Position numbers and translations under genes: made by a program. A stretch of 64,000 bases of DNA. Origin: Galeruca laticollis (taxonomy: Eukaryota; Arthropoda; Insecta; Coleoptera; Chrysomelidae). The notes beneath the pieces are model-generated. The model was not told the DNA's origin. It did no database searches and saw only the letters and a list, made by a program, of their open reading frames with translations. The DNA lies in assembly GCA_963921935.1 (NCBI GenBank), contig OY998180.1, forward strand, positions 99,355,480 to 99,419,479, read 5' to 3'. Shown piece after piece: positions 34,031 to 43,581 of this stretch. Every line of letters starts with the position of its first letter. Positions within the stretch are counted from its first letter, which is position 1.

Positions 34031-34257
34031 GACTCTATCGAGTGCTTCTTCTAGGTCTATATATACTAAAAGTACTCTTTTCTTCTCTTCATGTACTGTC
34101 TGAGTTATTTGCTTTAAGGAAAATACATAATCTTGTGCGCTTCTTTCGCTTCTGAATCAACTTTGCGCCTCGTGGAATGTATTTTCGAGATTCGCTTTTA
34201 TAGAATTTTTTCAAAAATTTTCATTGTGGCGCAAAGGTCTGTAATTGTTGCCTCATT
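33810..34257 (-). pseudogene. RTE-like RT palm, split by a microsatellite
   Basis: The minus strand reads NEATITDLCATMKIFEKIL, then ENTFHEAQS, FRSERSAQDYVFSLKQITQT and LLVYIDLEEALDRVP, where the DLEEALD block carries the first catalytic Asp. Next comes an (Arg-Glu) run from a CT microsatellite, then NNMESETFDTDITFETTEGL and RQGGSL, the following RT motif. The order fits one RTE-type RT with the repeat expanded inside it. The left edge joins the Jockey-like piece; the right edge (34257/34258) joins gypsy gag within the same accidental open frame. Confidence 0.75.
33978..34028. repeat. (CT)n microsatellite inside RT codons
   Basis: A CT tract of about 50 bp, interrupted by TTTCCCTG. On the coding strand it is (GA)n in frame with the surrounding RT and gives alternating Arg-Glu between DRVP and the next helix. 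Confidence 0.92.
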
Positions 34258-35170
34258 GCCCATCATACTTTTTATTAAACTGACGATCTGGTGAAGTCTG
34301 TCCTCGTCATCTTCTTCTTGGATGGTTCTAAGTTTGTTATATCCCGAAGCCTTTGTGGCTGTTTCATATTCAAGAACAGTAGTTAATGCATCGACCAATG
34401 TTTTGGGATGGGCTAAACGAAGCGTCCTCTGCATATCAGAGTCACGTAAGCCATCAATAAAGGCCTGGATGTAAACATTCTATCATGTTCTCTGGTGCTG
34501 ATGGATAAGCAAATCGGGCAATATCTACTTCATACTCTTGAAGGGTTTCATCACGTTTCTGCCTTTGGGTCTTCAACTGGGGTTGATACAAATGTTCTAG
34601 ATATTCCTGACCATATCGCATGTCCAACCTCTTCTTCAGCTTCTCGAAGTCATCTGTTTCTTGAAGTAGTATCGTCTGAAGTACATCTAAAGCATCTCCT
34701 CGAAGCGCGATGATTAAGTTCACAGCCTTCTCCTTATCGGACCAATTATTAACTCCAGCGGCTGCTTCAAACAGTTTTACATAATTGGTCCACGATGTCT
34801 TTCCGTCAAACTTTGGGGTCTTGACTCGGGAAAAACTGCCAATATCTTCTATTTTGGGTTGTGTCTCTGGTTTGCAGAGTTTTATTTCTTTGATCTGCTT
34901 TTCTTCTGCTGGCATGTCATGTGTTCTTAAATTTGTCATCCTTCTCTCTGACTTTTTGATTTTCTCGTCCATCGTTGTCATTTTATTCTCCATTTTCTCG
35001 TAGTTAGTTGTTCTCTTACCCTCAATATCCGATTTTAGAGACGGAATTTTATTTTTGGCGTAAGCAGCAATGTCATTTTTCAATGATAAGATATCAACAG
35101 AACTATCGTTCTTCATTGCAGATATCTTCTCGTCCACATTAGCAGAAATATCATTCTTCATGGCAGACAT
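34258..35170 (-). pseudogene. Gypsy gag, family A, truncated at both ends
   Basis: The 34454-35170 frame (238 codons) begins with coiled-coil-like repeats (MSAMKNDISANVDEKI), then LCKPETQPKIEDIGSFSR, FDGKTSWTNYVKLFEAAAGV, NLIIALRGDALDVLQTI, LKKRLDMRYGQEYLEHLY and DIARFAYPSAPENM. A frameshift near 34455 moves on to SDMQRTLRLAHPKTLVDAL and DRLHQIVSLIKSMMG. At 34257/34258 gag is joined to unrelated RT. The zinc knuckle, pol and 3' LTR are missing. The protein is the structural Gag; the N-terminal portion seen at 3945 is missing here. Confidence 0.88.
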
Positions 35171-35366
35171 AGGTAAGTAGTTTCTTATATATTAAAACCA
35201 TCTTCCAACAAACAACGACCTTCTTGGATATCTCGAAAAAAACGATTAGAAAAAATAACTAATCCTTCCCAGAAATCGGTGGGCTCCCGCCAAAATTTTT
35301 GACATTTATATCCAGTATTAGACAGAGTCGGATTCAGGGACTACACCAGTGTGCTATTTCGTAACA
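35171..35366 (-). repeat. Gypsy 5' LTR fragment, family A
   Basis: On the minus strand it starts TGTTACGAAATAGCACACTG at 35366 and follows the LTR of 3450-3918 (TAGTCCCTGAATCCGACTC, TTTTGGCGGGAGCCCACC) to ATATATAAGAAACTAC. It then runs directly into gag. The second half of the LTR, the primer site and the start of gag are absent. Confidence 0.85.
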
Positions 35367-35652
35367 ATATTTCCTTGTTTATTTTGTATGCAGTTAATTT
35401 CTTGTGATTTTGTTTCTTTTCCTAGAGATTTTAGTACGTTCTAAAATAATTGTTATTTTTCTTTACTGTTTCCTTCCATTTATTCTACAAATTCTGTCCA
35501 CGTATTTTAACCTTTTCCTTTCTTGTTTGTATGCCTCGTAATTTTCTTCTATCGATTTTGATATATATTTCTTCCACACTTGTTTCTTTATCTTGATTTG
35601 TCGCTTAATTTCTGATGACCCCCAATTTGTTTACTATTTATTTTTACTTTTG
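35367..35652 (-). pseudogene. RTE-like ORF2 linker (outer element of the nest)
   Basis: The minus strand reads KITRHTNKKGKG, NTWTEFVE.MEGNSKEK and LKSLGKETKSQEIN with stops. The pattern of a tryptophan-containing basic helix followed by a NSK(E)..(L)F segment is the endonuclease-RT linker of RTE-type elements, and it parallels NSWREFGEKLEKYSKSNPKL at 18.9 kb. It lies between the inserted 35668-39791 element and the gypsy LTR fragment, and continues the reading order of 39792-40100. Confidence 0.65.
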
Positions 35653-35667
35653 TAAATATTTCTTTTG
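35653..35667. repeat. Target-site duplication, left copy
   Basis: TAAATATTTCTTTTG at 35653-35667 is repeated without mismatch at 39792-39806, bracketing the 4.1-kb retroelement. The joined flanks continue one RTE-like coding strand. Confidence 0.9.
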
Positions 35668-36147
35668 GAGTTCGGTCCTAGCGACTAGTAAAATAAGAAG
35701 TGTCATGGTGCGCTCTTGAAATAATTCGAAATTTTGTAGGAATATTAAAAGCAAAAATTTTGTAAATAAACCAAAGTGTAAAGTTAATGTGTATCAATCA
35801 CAGAGATTAATTAACAAAACATTTACTAAACCGTAAGTACAAAATCTGAAACCTGTTTAACAATATAGAACGGTTAAAAAAAATAAAGCAACTCATTAAT
35901 AAACAATTGACAATAGAACTCGATAATATATAAGAAGGTAAAAGCGGAAGTCGGACTATCGAATAACCAGATATCACAAAGAAGGCAGGGCCGGAGCGAG
36001 GAGGATTTGGAGGTGTGTAGTATTAGGAAAGGTCAGCCCGGGAACGTGTCAGTTGCTGAACTGAGTAAGCGCTGATAATAGCGTTTGCGGGACGCTGATT
36101 CTATTACAACACACACTAAATAAAAAGAACCCCTCAAGAAATTAATA

Positions 36148-36852
36148 ATGGAGAGCGATTCTACAGACGAGGAATATAAAAGAAGAAGAGATACAGGAGA
36201 AGAAGATCAAGAACCGTTCGGGAAAAATAGGAAGACAATGAGATCACCACCACCAATAAAAAACTAGAAAGGGGAAAAGTTAGATCAAATTCTAAAATTG
36301 ATGCAGGAGATGAAAACAGAAATGAGAGAGATGAAAAACGGAACTAAAGAAATGCGGAAGGAGCAGCAAGAATTAGGGTAGAGATTCAAATAATAAAACA
36401 GGAAAACGAGACCCCTTCACTGGCCTGAAAATAGATATGACGGATTCAAAGGAGTTAACAAAAGTAGTCACTACTTTCATGGAAAAGCAACTGGAAATCC
36501 AAATACAAGTTAAGACAGCACGTAAGTTAGGTAATAAAGCTTGTTTGATAGAACTAGATAATGCAGAAGATAAAGAGAAGATTATGCAGAATAAACAAAA
36601 ACTAAGAAATATAAAAGAGGATAGAATTTATATAAATCATGACTTAAGCAAGAAAGAATGACAAAGACAAAAAGCAATACGAGACAGAGCACAAAGTGAA
36701 AGAAATAATGGAAAAACAGTGAAGATTGGTTTTAGTAAAATAATTATTGATAGGGAAGAATGGAAACGGGACAAATTAACGGAAAAATTGGTAAATTCAA
36801 AGGAATGGAAAATACGCATACTAACCTACTATAATGAAGCAAAAAGGAAATA
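36148..36852 (+). pseudogene. ORF1: charged coiled-coil and RRM-like protein
   Basis: It opens MESDSTDEEYKRRRDTGEED and is halted by a TAG at 36265-36267. The strand then reads QILKLMQEMKTEMREMKNGT (coiled coil) and, in the frame at 36437, LTKVVTTFMEKQLEIQIQVK, KACLIELDNAEDKEKIMQ and DRIYINHDLSKKE, which resemble the RRM-like and C-terminal domains of L1-type ORF1. After a TGA at 36659-36661 the same frame goes on through AIRDRAQSERNNGKTVKIGF to a stop at about 36850. Its end overlaps the ORF2 start at 36834. ORF1 proteins bind and chaperone element RNA. Confidence 0.75.
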
Positions 36853-39685
36853 AAGAAACGGTTCAGATCGGCACATGGAATATAAGGACAATGTTAAAAG
36901 CTGGTAAAATGAATGAGATAGCTGGAGAAATGGGAAAATACATGCTTGAAATATTAGCACTGCAGGAAATAAGATGGAAGGGTGATGGAAGAATAGATAA
37001 GGAAGGATACACACTTTATTACGCAGTGGAAAAGAAACAGGGGAAAAATGGCACAGCATTTATGTTGAATAAAAAGTTAAGAAGCAAAGTAATGACCTTC
37101 CAAGCAGTAAATGGAAGAATTTCAACAATTAGGATTGAAAATAAGCAAGCAAATCTAACAATAATAAATGTTTACGCACCAACAGAGGACACAAATAGTG
37201 AAGACAAAGAAGAATTCTATGACAAGCCGTAAGAGGTTTGGGAGAATATACCTAGAAATGACATGGAACTAGTCATAGGAGACTTAAATGCATAAATCGG
37301 AAAGGAAGAATATAACGAAAATGTTGCAGGCAAAGAAACGATACACGACAGGACAAACGACAATGGCTCAAGACTCTGCAATTTTGGGATAAGTACCGAC
37401 ACTTTCATAATAAGTACCAAATTCAGACATAAAAAGGAGCATAAGATGACATGGACAAAACCAGGCTCCAATGAAGGGAATCAGATAGACCACGCACTCA
37501 TATCAAGGAAATGGCTGATAACAGTAGAAGATACTCGTTCATTCAGAGGCGCTAATGTGGATTCGGATCACTTCTTAGTTCTGGTGAAAATTAAAATGAA
37601 GATACTAAGGAACGTTCAAAAGGAAATATGCAAAAAACAATGGAACATAGATAATTTAAAAGAAGAACATACGGAAGAAAGATACAGACAAGTATTAAAA
37701 GAAAGACTAACACAAGATCCAGATGGAAATATAGAGAAAAAATGGGAGAACATAAAAAACAGTATTACGAAAACAGCCGAGAAAATACTAGGACAAAAAA
37801 AGCAACAAAGATGTAAAGAATGGTACGATGAAGAATGTGAAAACAAAAAGGAACAAAAAGATCAAGCACGAAAACAATGGCTAAATACAGGAGGAGAGAC
37901 AGAATTGAAAGAATACAAGAAAAAGAAGAAAAAAGCGGACAAATGCTGTCGGAAGAAAAAAGCAGAGTGGATAAAAGAGTTCATGATGGAAATAGAAAGT
38001 GACAACCGAGATAATGAAATACCATATGATTACATAAGAACACAAAGTAGAAGAAGCAGAGTAACGGCCAGAATCAGCAAAAGAGAATGGGAATCATATT
38101 ACAAGGACGATCTAAAGGAGGATGAGTTTACAGAAGCAAATTTAGAAGTAACCGCAGAAGAGGAAGAGGAATACCTCCCAACATATGCAGAATATGAAGA
38201 AATAATAACAAATCTCAAACACAAGAAGGCAGCAGGACCAGATAGAATAGTTAACGAACTGATAAAGAAAGGAGGAGAAGAACTAAAAAGAAAGATATAT
38301 GAATTACTCATAAACATATGGAAGAAAGAACAATTGCCAGCAGAATGGCGTTTAGGTCTAACAATGCCAATCTTTAAAAAAGGAGACCCAACAAAATGCT
38401 ATAACTACCGAGGAATAACCCTGCTTAACACAGTATACAAAGTCATGGCATCGCTTTTAAAAAAGGAAATAAACAAATACGCAGAACTGAAACTAGGGGA
38501 ATACCAATATGGCTTCAGAAGTGGTAAATCAACTATAGATGCAGTGCATGTAATGACGCAGACGATAGAAAAAAGCTATGAATATGGAATCGATTTACAT
38601 ATATTGTTTGTAGATTTTAAGCAAGGATTTGATAGTATTAGCAGGCGTAAACTGATAGCAGACGTGAGGAAAATGGGTATTCCAAACAAGTTAATTCGAC
38701 TGACAAAAATGTCAATAAACAACTCGAAAACCAGAGTAATAACTAGTGAGGGCTATAGTGAGGAAATCGATATGGTAGATGGTGTGAGGCAGGGGGATGC
38801 ATTATCAACGGTATTATTCAATATAGCATTAGATGGAGCGATTAAGGCGATAGAAACAGGCACAACAATAGCCCAGAACATGACACAAATGATAGGGTAT
38901 GCAGACGATCTGGTACTTATAGCAAGGAATAGGAGCAATTTGGATAAAATGCTAGGTGACCTGATTGAAGAAGCAAAAAGCAGAGGTCTGGAGATAAACC
39001 CAGAAAAAACTAAATATATGTTAGTCAGCAGGGAAACAACAGAGAGTATAAAAGAAATCACAGTACAGAACCACAAGTTTAAAAAAGTAGAAAACTTCAA
39101 ATACTTACGATAAACGAGAAGAACGACAGAAGTATAGAGGTGGCAGAAAGGGTAAAATCAGGAAACAGAGCATACTGGAAATACAGCAAATTTCTTAAAG
39201 ATAAACATCTAACCAAAAATACCAAATTGAAACTGTATAAAGCCGCTATCAGACCAACAATGACATATGCCGCAGAGACAATCTTCTTGACAAATAAAAA
39301 CGAAGAAACTTTAAGGAGTGCCGAAAGGAAAATATTAAGGAAAATTTTTGGACCAGTCAGAACAGAAGAGAGCGACTTCAGAACTATGATGAACCATGAA
39401 ATTAGACAAAAACTGGAAGGACAGGATGTTGTAAAGTTCATAAAAACCCAACGATTGAAATGGTACCGGCATGTGCTCAGAAGGGAGCCGACAACAATAA
39501 TAAGAAGAATAAGTAATTGGATATCACAAATGGCAAGGCTAAAAGGAAGACCGAAGACAATATGGGAAGATCAAGTTAAGAAAGATATGAAAAAATTGGA
39601 TATAAGAGATTGGAAAACAGATATAAAGGACCGGAAAAAATGTAACAAGATAACAGAAAAAGCAAAAAGACACGACAATCTATAG
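36834..39685 (+). pseudogene. ORF2: endonuclease, reverse transcriptase, C-terminal domain
   Basis: From MKQKGNKETVQIGTWNIRTM the endonuclease shows EILALQEIRWKGDG, TIINVYAPTED, ELVIGDLNA and NVDSDHFLVLV, so its catalytic motifs remain. TAA codons at 37230-37232 and 37293-37295 interrupt it. RT follows: KKAAGPDRIVNELIKKG, CYNYRGITLLNTVYKVM, YQYGFRSGKSTID, LFVDFKQGFDSI (Gly for the usual Ala), VDGVRQGDALSTVLFN and GYADDLVLIARN with intact YADD. A frameshift at about 39113-39118 precedes the tail (TMTYAAETIF, LKWYRHVLRREP, KGRPKTIWEDQVKKD). About 950 codons in total. Confidence 0.92.
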
Positions 39686-39791
39686 GAGAACAAACAAGAA
39701 AAACGCGGGTTGACTCCCCGCAAATAACGAAGTCTTAGAGCTCAAAAGAGCGGCCACCACTCTGACAAGAGTGAATAGCCTATATATAATA
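39686..39791 (+). other. 3' untranslated end with two hairpins
   Basis: GCGGGTTGACTCCCCGC (39704-39720 region) and ACTCTGACAAGAGT (39760s) can each form a stem-loop shortly before the TATATATAATA tail. Non-LTR reverse transcriptases commonly recognise such 3' structures. Their role here is inferred from position. Confidence 0.55.
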
Positions 39792-39806
39792 TAAATATTT
39801 CTTTTG

Positions 39807-40100
39807 CCATATTTATCATTATATTTTTAAATGCCGTTTATATGTCTTCTATACTTCCGTATCCTCAATGTGTTCTTTTATACTTTTCATATATTTTGCT
39901 GCTACATCTGCACTTTTTAATTTGTGAACTCGTAGGGATTCTACTACACTTATTTCTTGTTTGTTGCTGTTACGATTTTTATCATTATTGATATTTGTTT
40001 CTTTTACCTTTGATATAACCACAAAGTGATCACTGATCCTCTACGTACTTTTGTGTCTATGAAAATGTAAGCTTTTGAAATTCCATGTGTTTCCTCTAAA
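39807..40100 (-). pseudogene. RTE-like endonuclease C-end and linker (outer element of the nest)
   Basis: The minus strand, from about 40040 down, reads SDHFVVISKVKETN, then NKQEISVVESLRVHKLKSAD and VAAKYMKSIKEHIEDTEV with one stop and INMAKEIF at the junction. SDHF is the terminal catalytic motif of the endonuclease. The piece continues across the inserted element into 35667 and below, which shows it was one element before the insertion. Confidence 0.7.
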
Positions 40101-40487
40101 GATCAAACAACATGAATAACACAATACCTTTTTGACGATAATCTTAGCCTTCGCTGATAAAATGTAAGTTTAAAATGGATAATGGCGTCGTTTAAAATGA
40201 TCGCCACATTATTGAAATAGTCTGTATGACAAACATTTTAGTTCAGACGTTTCACTTGGAGATTACACCAAGACAGACTATTGAGTTTTTAACTTTGAAA
40301 AATATGGCGAATGCTAAAGTCACTTCACCAAAATTGAGATAAATGAAATGAAAAAATATTCACTTTTGATTTAACTTTATACGACATTAAACAAAACTAT
40401 GCTGTCCAATCAATGCAGCTGTCAAAAAGAGTGATAAGCTCCTAAATTATACAAGATGTAATACCATCTGAAGGCCGGAGTTGGAAT
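40101..40487. other. No gene recognised
   Basis: AT-rich DNA before the satellite. It probably includes more of the outer RTE-like element but I could not read it. Confidence 0.35.
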
Positions 40488-41219
40488 TGAGAAATTTCTT
40501 CGTTTTTCTGCAAAAAAACACGAAGAACGGGTTCTTAGACAAAAATCCTCTGTTTATATCGTCGGCCACTTTAACATGTCTTGTTAGCACGATACAGCCT
40601 CCAGTGTATACAAATGACCAATTTTATGATTGGATAATGTTCAAGGTGTTACAAATGAACCCTATTGATTTTCAGCTCACTAGAGCCAGTACAACAGGCC
40701 CTATAAATCCATATATACATACCACATTTTTGATCCTTTTTGAAGAAATTTCGGCTTTTGAGCACGATACAGCCTTCGGGGTGCATACAGGTGACCAATT
40801 TTATGATTGGATATTGTTAAGGGCGTCTCACAGATGAACGCTATTGATTTCCAGCTCAGCAAAGCCAGTACAACTGGGCCTATAAATCCAGATATACCAC
40901 ATTTTTGAAGAAATTTCGGCTTCTGAACACGATACAGCCTCCGGAGTGCTTACAGGTGACCAATTTTATGATTGGATGTTTTTCAAGGCGTCTTACAGAT
41001 GGACGCTATTAATATTCACCTCACCAGAGCCAGTACGACGGGTCTTATAAATTCAGATATATCACATGGTCAGTCAGTTTTGGAGAAATTTCGGTTTGTT
41101 AGCACGATACAGCCATCGGAGTGTATACAAGTGACCAATTTTATGCTTGGATATTGTTCAGAGCATCTCACAGATAAACCCTCTTGATTTTCAGCTCACC
41201 AGAGCCAGTACAACGAGTC

Positions 41220-41224
<5 letters not shown>
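40488..41224 (+). repeat. 175-bp satellite, four copies plus unique border
   Basis: GCACGATACAGCC(T)(C/T)C occurs at 40587, 40762, 40927 (as ACACGATACAGCC) and 41102, so units are 165-175 bp. Each contains CAAATGACCAATTTTATG-like, GATTTTCAGCTCA and CCAGTACAACAGG-like blocks. The array starts with the border GTTGGAATTGAGAAATTTCT...ATCGTCGGCCAC, the reverse complement of the border at 30.57-30.70 kb, and ends in a (TA)n tract. Confidence 0.85.
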
Positions 41225-41271
<47 letters not shown>

Positions 41272-41457
41272 TATTTCTTCTTGGGTTCAAAGGTTGTGGT
41301 ATAAAATAAATATATTAATTATAATATATTTTCGAATACAGATTTAATAAACTTGACGTTTCGTTCTTATTTCAGGAGCATTTTCAAAAGAATATGTATA
41401 AATATTGAAATTAAACTAATTAAAATACAGTTATTGTAAAAATGATTTTGAAAACGT

Positions 41458-41502
<45 letters not shown>

Positions 41503-41524
41503 CTAACAACTCTAAACCACGAAT

Positions 41525-41578
<54 letters not shown>
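41225..41578. repeat. Three (TA)n tracts around a Penelope-type end fragment
   Basis: (TA)n lies at about 41225-41267, 41459-41500 and 41528-41578. Between the first two, 41268-41458 is a near reverse complement of 52727-52890 (GGGTTCAAAGGTTGTGGTAT; GACGTTTCGTTCTTATTTCA), and it resembles the ends of the Penelope-like elements at 50-53 kb. Confidence 0.75.
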
Positions 41579-43481
41579 GGGTGTTCATTTCAGGACTTCC
41601 CACCCTAATTTTCTCGAAATGTGTGTATTTTAAAAAAAATCCTGGGACACGTCAACAAATATATCGAAGGGGACAACTTTTTATCATAAAGGCAACGCGC
41701 CCCCTTTCACCCCCTGCCAGGGGGAGTTGCCAACTTCAAAATCTTGAATAGGAAGGGGTATCGAGTTATACCTAATTTTAAAGGTCTTTTTAATCTCTAC
41801 ACGTCGGTTTTTGTTTTTTTTAAATTGATCGATTCGTTGTCGAGATATTTAGGAAAATCTATTTGCTGCTTCGTACCGTTAAAATAAAAACTACAACTGT
41901 TTATTCTCATTCCTTTTATCAAAACTAAATTACAATAATGTACACAGATTTTCAATTTAATAATTGCTCAAAATGTTGCCCATTGTTGGCCAAACAATGG
42001 TATAACCGCTGTTCAAATTCGTGACGCACATTTTCAAACACTTCTGTTCGAATTGCTCGACATTCTGCAGTAATCATTTGTCGAAGGTCTCCTATATTTT
42101 GTGGCGGAGGTATGTAAACAACTGATTTTAAATGTCCCCATAGAAAAAAATCACATGGTGCTAGATCTGGGGACCTAGCTGGCCACTCTACAGGTCCTCT
42201 TCGCCCTATCCATTTACCGGGAAATACATTGTTTAACCATTGACGGACCGGAAGCACATAATGCGGGGGAGCTCCATCTTGCTGAAAATATAACTCATTT
42301 TCGTCAAGAAAGTTGTTGCCATCTCTATCCAGTTGATTTTCAATTGTTTCGGTAATTAACGGATTGATCGTATTTTCTAGCATATTCAAGTACATCTCAC
42401 CATTTAGATTTCCATTTATAAACAATGGACCAATAACTTGATTTCCTAGTATACCGGCCCATACATTAATTTTTGGAGGATGCTGGGTATGCCCTTCGAC
42501 AAATACATGGTCATTTTCATTGCTCCAATATCTATAATTATGTTTGTTGACAAAACCATTTAAATAAAAAGTACACTCATCAGTGAAGCAGATATTTTTT
42601 AAAAATTCGTTATTGTTATTAATAATTGTAGTCATTTGTTCACAAAACTCAATTCTTCTGTCAAAATCGTTTTCACTTAACTCTTGACATACTTGCATTT
42701 TATAGGGATGGAATTTATTAATTTTTGTAATTTTGTTGACAGAGCCTAAGGAAATTCCAGTTGCAGCAGAAATGGTACGTAACGAAGTATTAGGATTCAT
42801 ACCAAAATAACCTATCACTTCAATTTGAGTGGCTTCATTCAAAACTCTTGGCTGATCATGTTTTAAATTTGCAACAGATCCTGTTTGAATAAATTTGGCG
42901 ATTAGATTTAGGACATACCTATGAGAGGTGTTCGTATCTGGGTGCCTTTCGTTAAATATTGCAGCAGTTCGTCCAGCACATTGGTTTTCGGCGTCGTAAA
43001 TTAACACTATTTCAACTTTTTCAGCTAAAGTGTAAACCATTTTTAATAAATTGCTTTTTCACACAACTGGTAAGTATGGTAAACAATTAAATAGATATCA
43101 TGTCTTTTATTTTGTCTATCAAAAACATTTTTTTGCATTTTTAATACAAAAAAGTTAAAAGGAATAACAAAACAAACAATTGCAGTTTTTATTTTAATGG
43201 TACGAAGCAGCAAACAGATTTTCCTAAATATTTCGACAACGAATCGATCAATTAAAAAAGAAACAAAAGCCGACGTGTAGAGATTAAAAAGGCCTTTAAA
43301 ATGAGCTATAACTCGACACCCCTTCCCATTTAAGATTTTGAAGTTGGTGAAAGGGGGTGCGTTGCCTTTATGATAAAAAGTTGTCCCCTTCGATATATTT
43401 GTGGACGTGTCCCAGGATTTTTTTTAAATACACACATTTCGAGAAAATTAGGGTGAGAAGTCCTGAAATGAACAACCTGTA
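41577..43481 (-). mobile_element. DD41D (rosa/Visitor-type) mariner with about 300-bp inverted repeats
   Basis: The ends GGGTGTTCATTTCAGGACTT (left) and GTCCTGAAATGAACAACC (right) are inverted repeats that extend about 300 bp each side (left to about 41900, right from about 43183), including GACAACGAATCGATCAATT-type blocks. The element sits in (TA)n, which supplies the TA target. A single uninterrupted transposase gene fills the middle. The left end seems to lack the CA of the usual TACAGGG start, so mobility of this copy is uncertain. Confidence 0.88.
41952..43040 (-). CDS. DD41D mariner transposase, open full length (362 aa)
   Basis: This DDE transposase would bind the terminal inverted repeats and cut and paste the element. 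The N-terminal third is a helix-turn-helix region (YTLAEKVEIVLIYDAENQCA; LGSVNKITK). Catalytic residues are D154 (CFTDECTFYL), D255 (FQQDGAPPHY) and D297 (DLAPCDFFLWG); the last two are separated by 41 residues, hence DD41D, the spacing of the rosa/Visitor group. GRRGPVEWPARSPD is typical of that family. No stop or frameshift is seen, and the length is normal. It starts at the first ATG after the right inverted repeat. Confidence 0.9.
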   Translation of the reverse strand: MVYTLAEKVEIVLIYDAENQCAGRTAAIFNERHPDTNTSHRYVLNLIAKFIQTGSVANLKHDQPRVLNEATQIEVIGYFGMNPNTSLRTISAATGISLGSVNKITKINKFHPYKMQVCQELSENDFDRRIEFCEQMTTIINNNNEFLKNICFTDECTFYLNGFVNKHNYRYWSNENDHVFVEGHTQHPPKINVWAGILGNQVIGPLFINGNLNGEMYLNMLENTINPLITETIENQLDRDGNNFLDENELYFQQDGAPPHYVLPVRQWLNNVFPGKWIGRRGPVEWPARSPDLAPCDFFLWGHLKSVVYIPPPQNIGDLRQMITAECRAIRTEVFENVRHEFEQRLYHCLANNGQHFEQLLN

Positions 43482-43581
43482 TATATATATATATATATAT
43501 ATACATATATTTTTCACACCTTTTCGGTGGTATTTGGTAATGTCCGGGCCACTACGCAGCCAAGGGCACTACCATTGTCAA

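Larger units (their letters stand above)
35668..39791 (+). mobile_element. Complete non-LTR retroelement with 15-bp target-site duplication
   Basis: The element starts GAGTTCGGTCCTAGCGACTA and ends in a TA-rich tail (CCTATATATAATA). It has a 480-bp, relatively GC-rich 5' leader, an ORF1 with a coiled-coil/RRM-like product, and an ORF2 with endonuclease, RT and a C-terminal domain. It has no RNase H. Only a few stops and one frameshift mar it, so it is the youngest non-LTR copy here. ORF2 is RTE-type in its C-terminal GRPKT-W motif and short A/T tail, but RTE elements often lack such an ORF1, so the exact clade is left open. Confidence 0.93.

Noticed and set aside
33880..34155. Frame with a Leu-Ser repeat (91 codons)
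   Set aside because: Produced by the (CT)n microsatellite; the minus strand encodes RT.
36637..39441. Several 60-115-codon minus-strand frames rich in Ser, Leu and Phe
   Set aside because: Antisense shadows of the A-rich retroelement ORFs on the plus strand.
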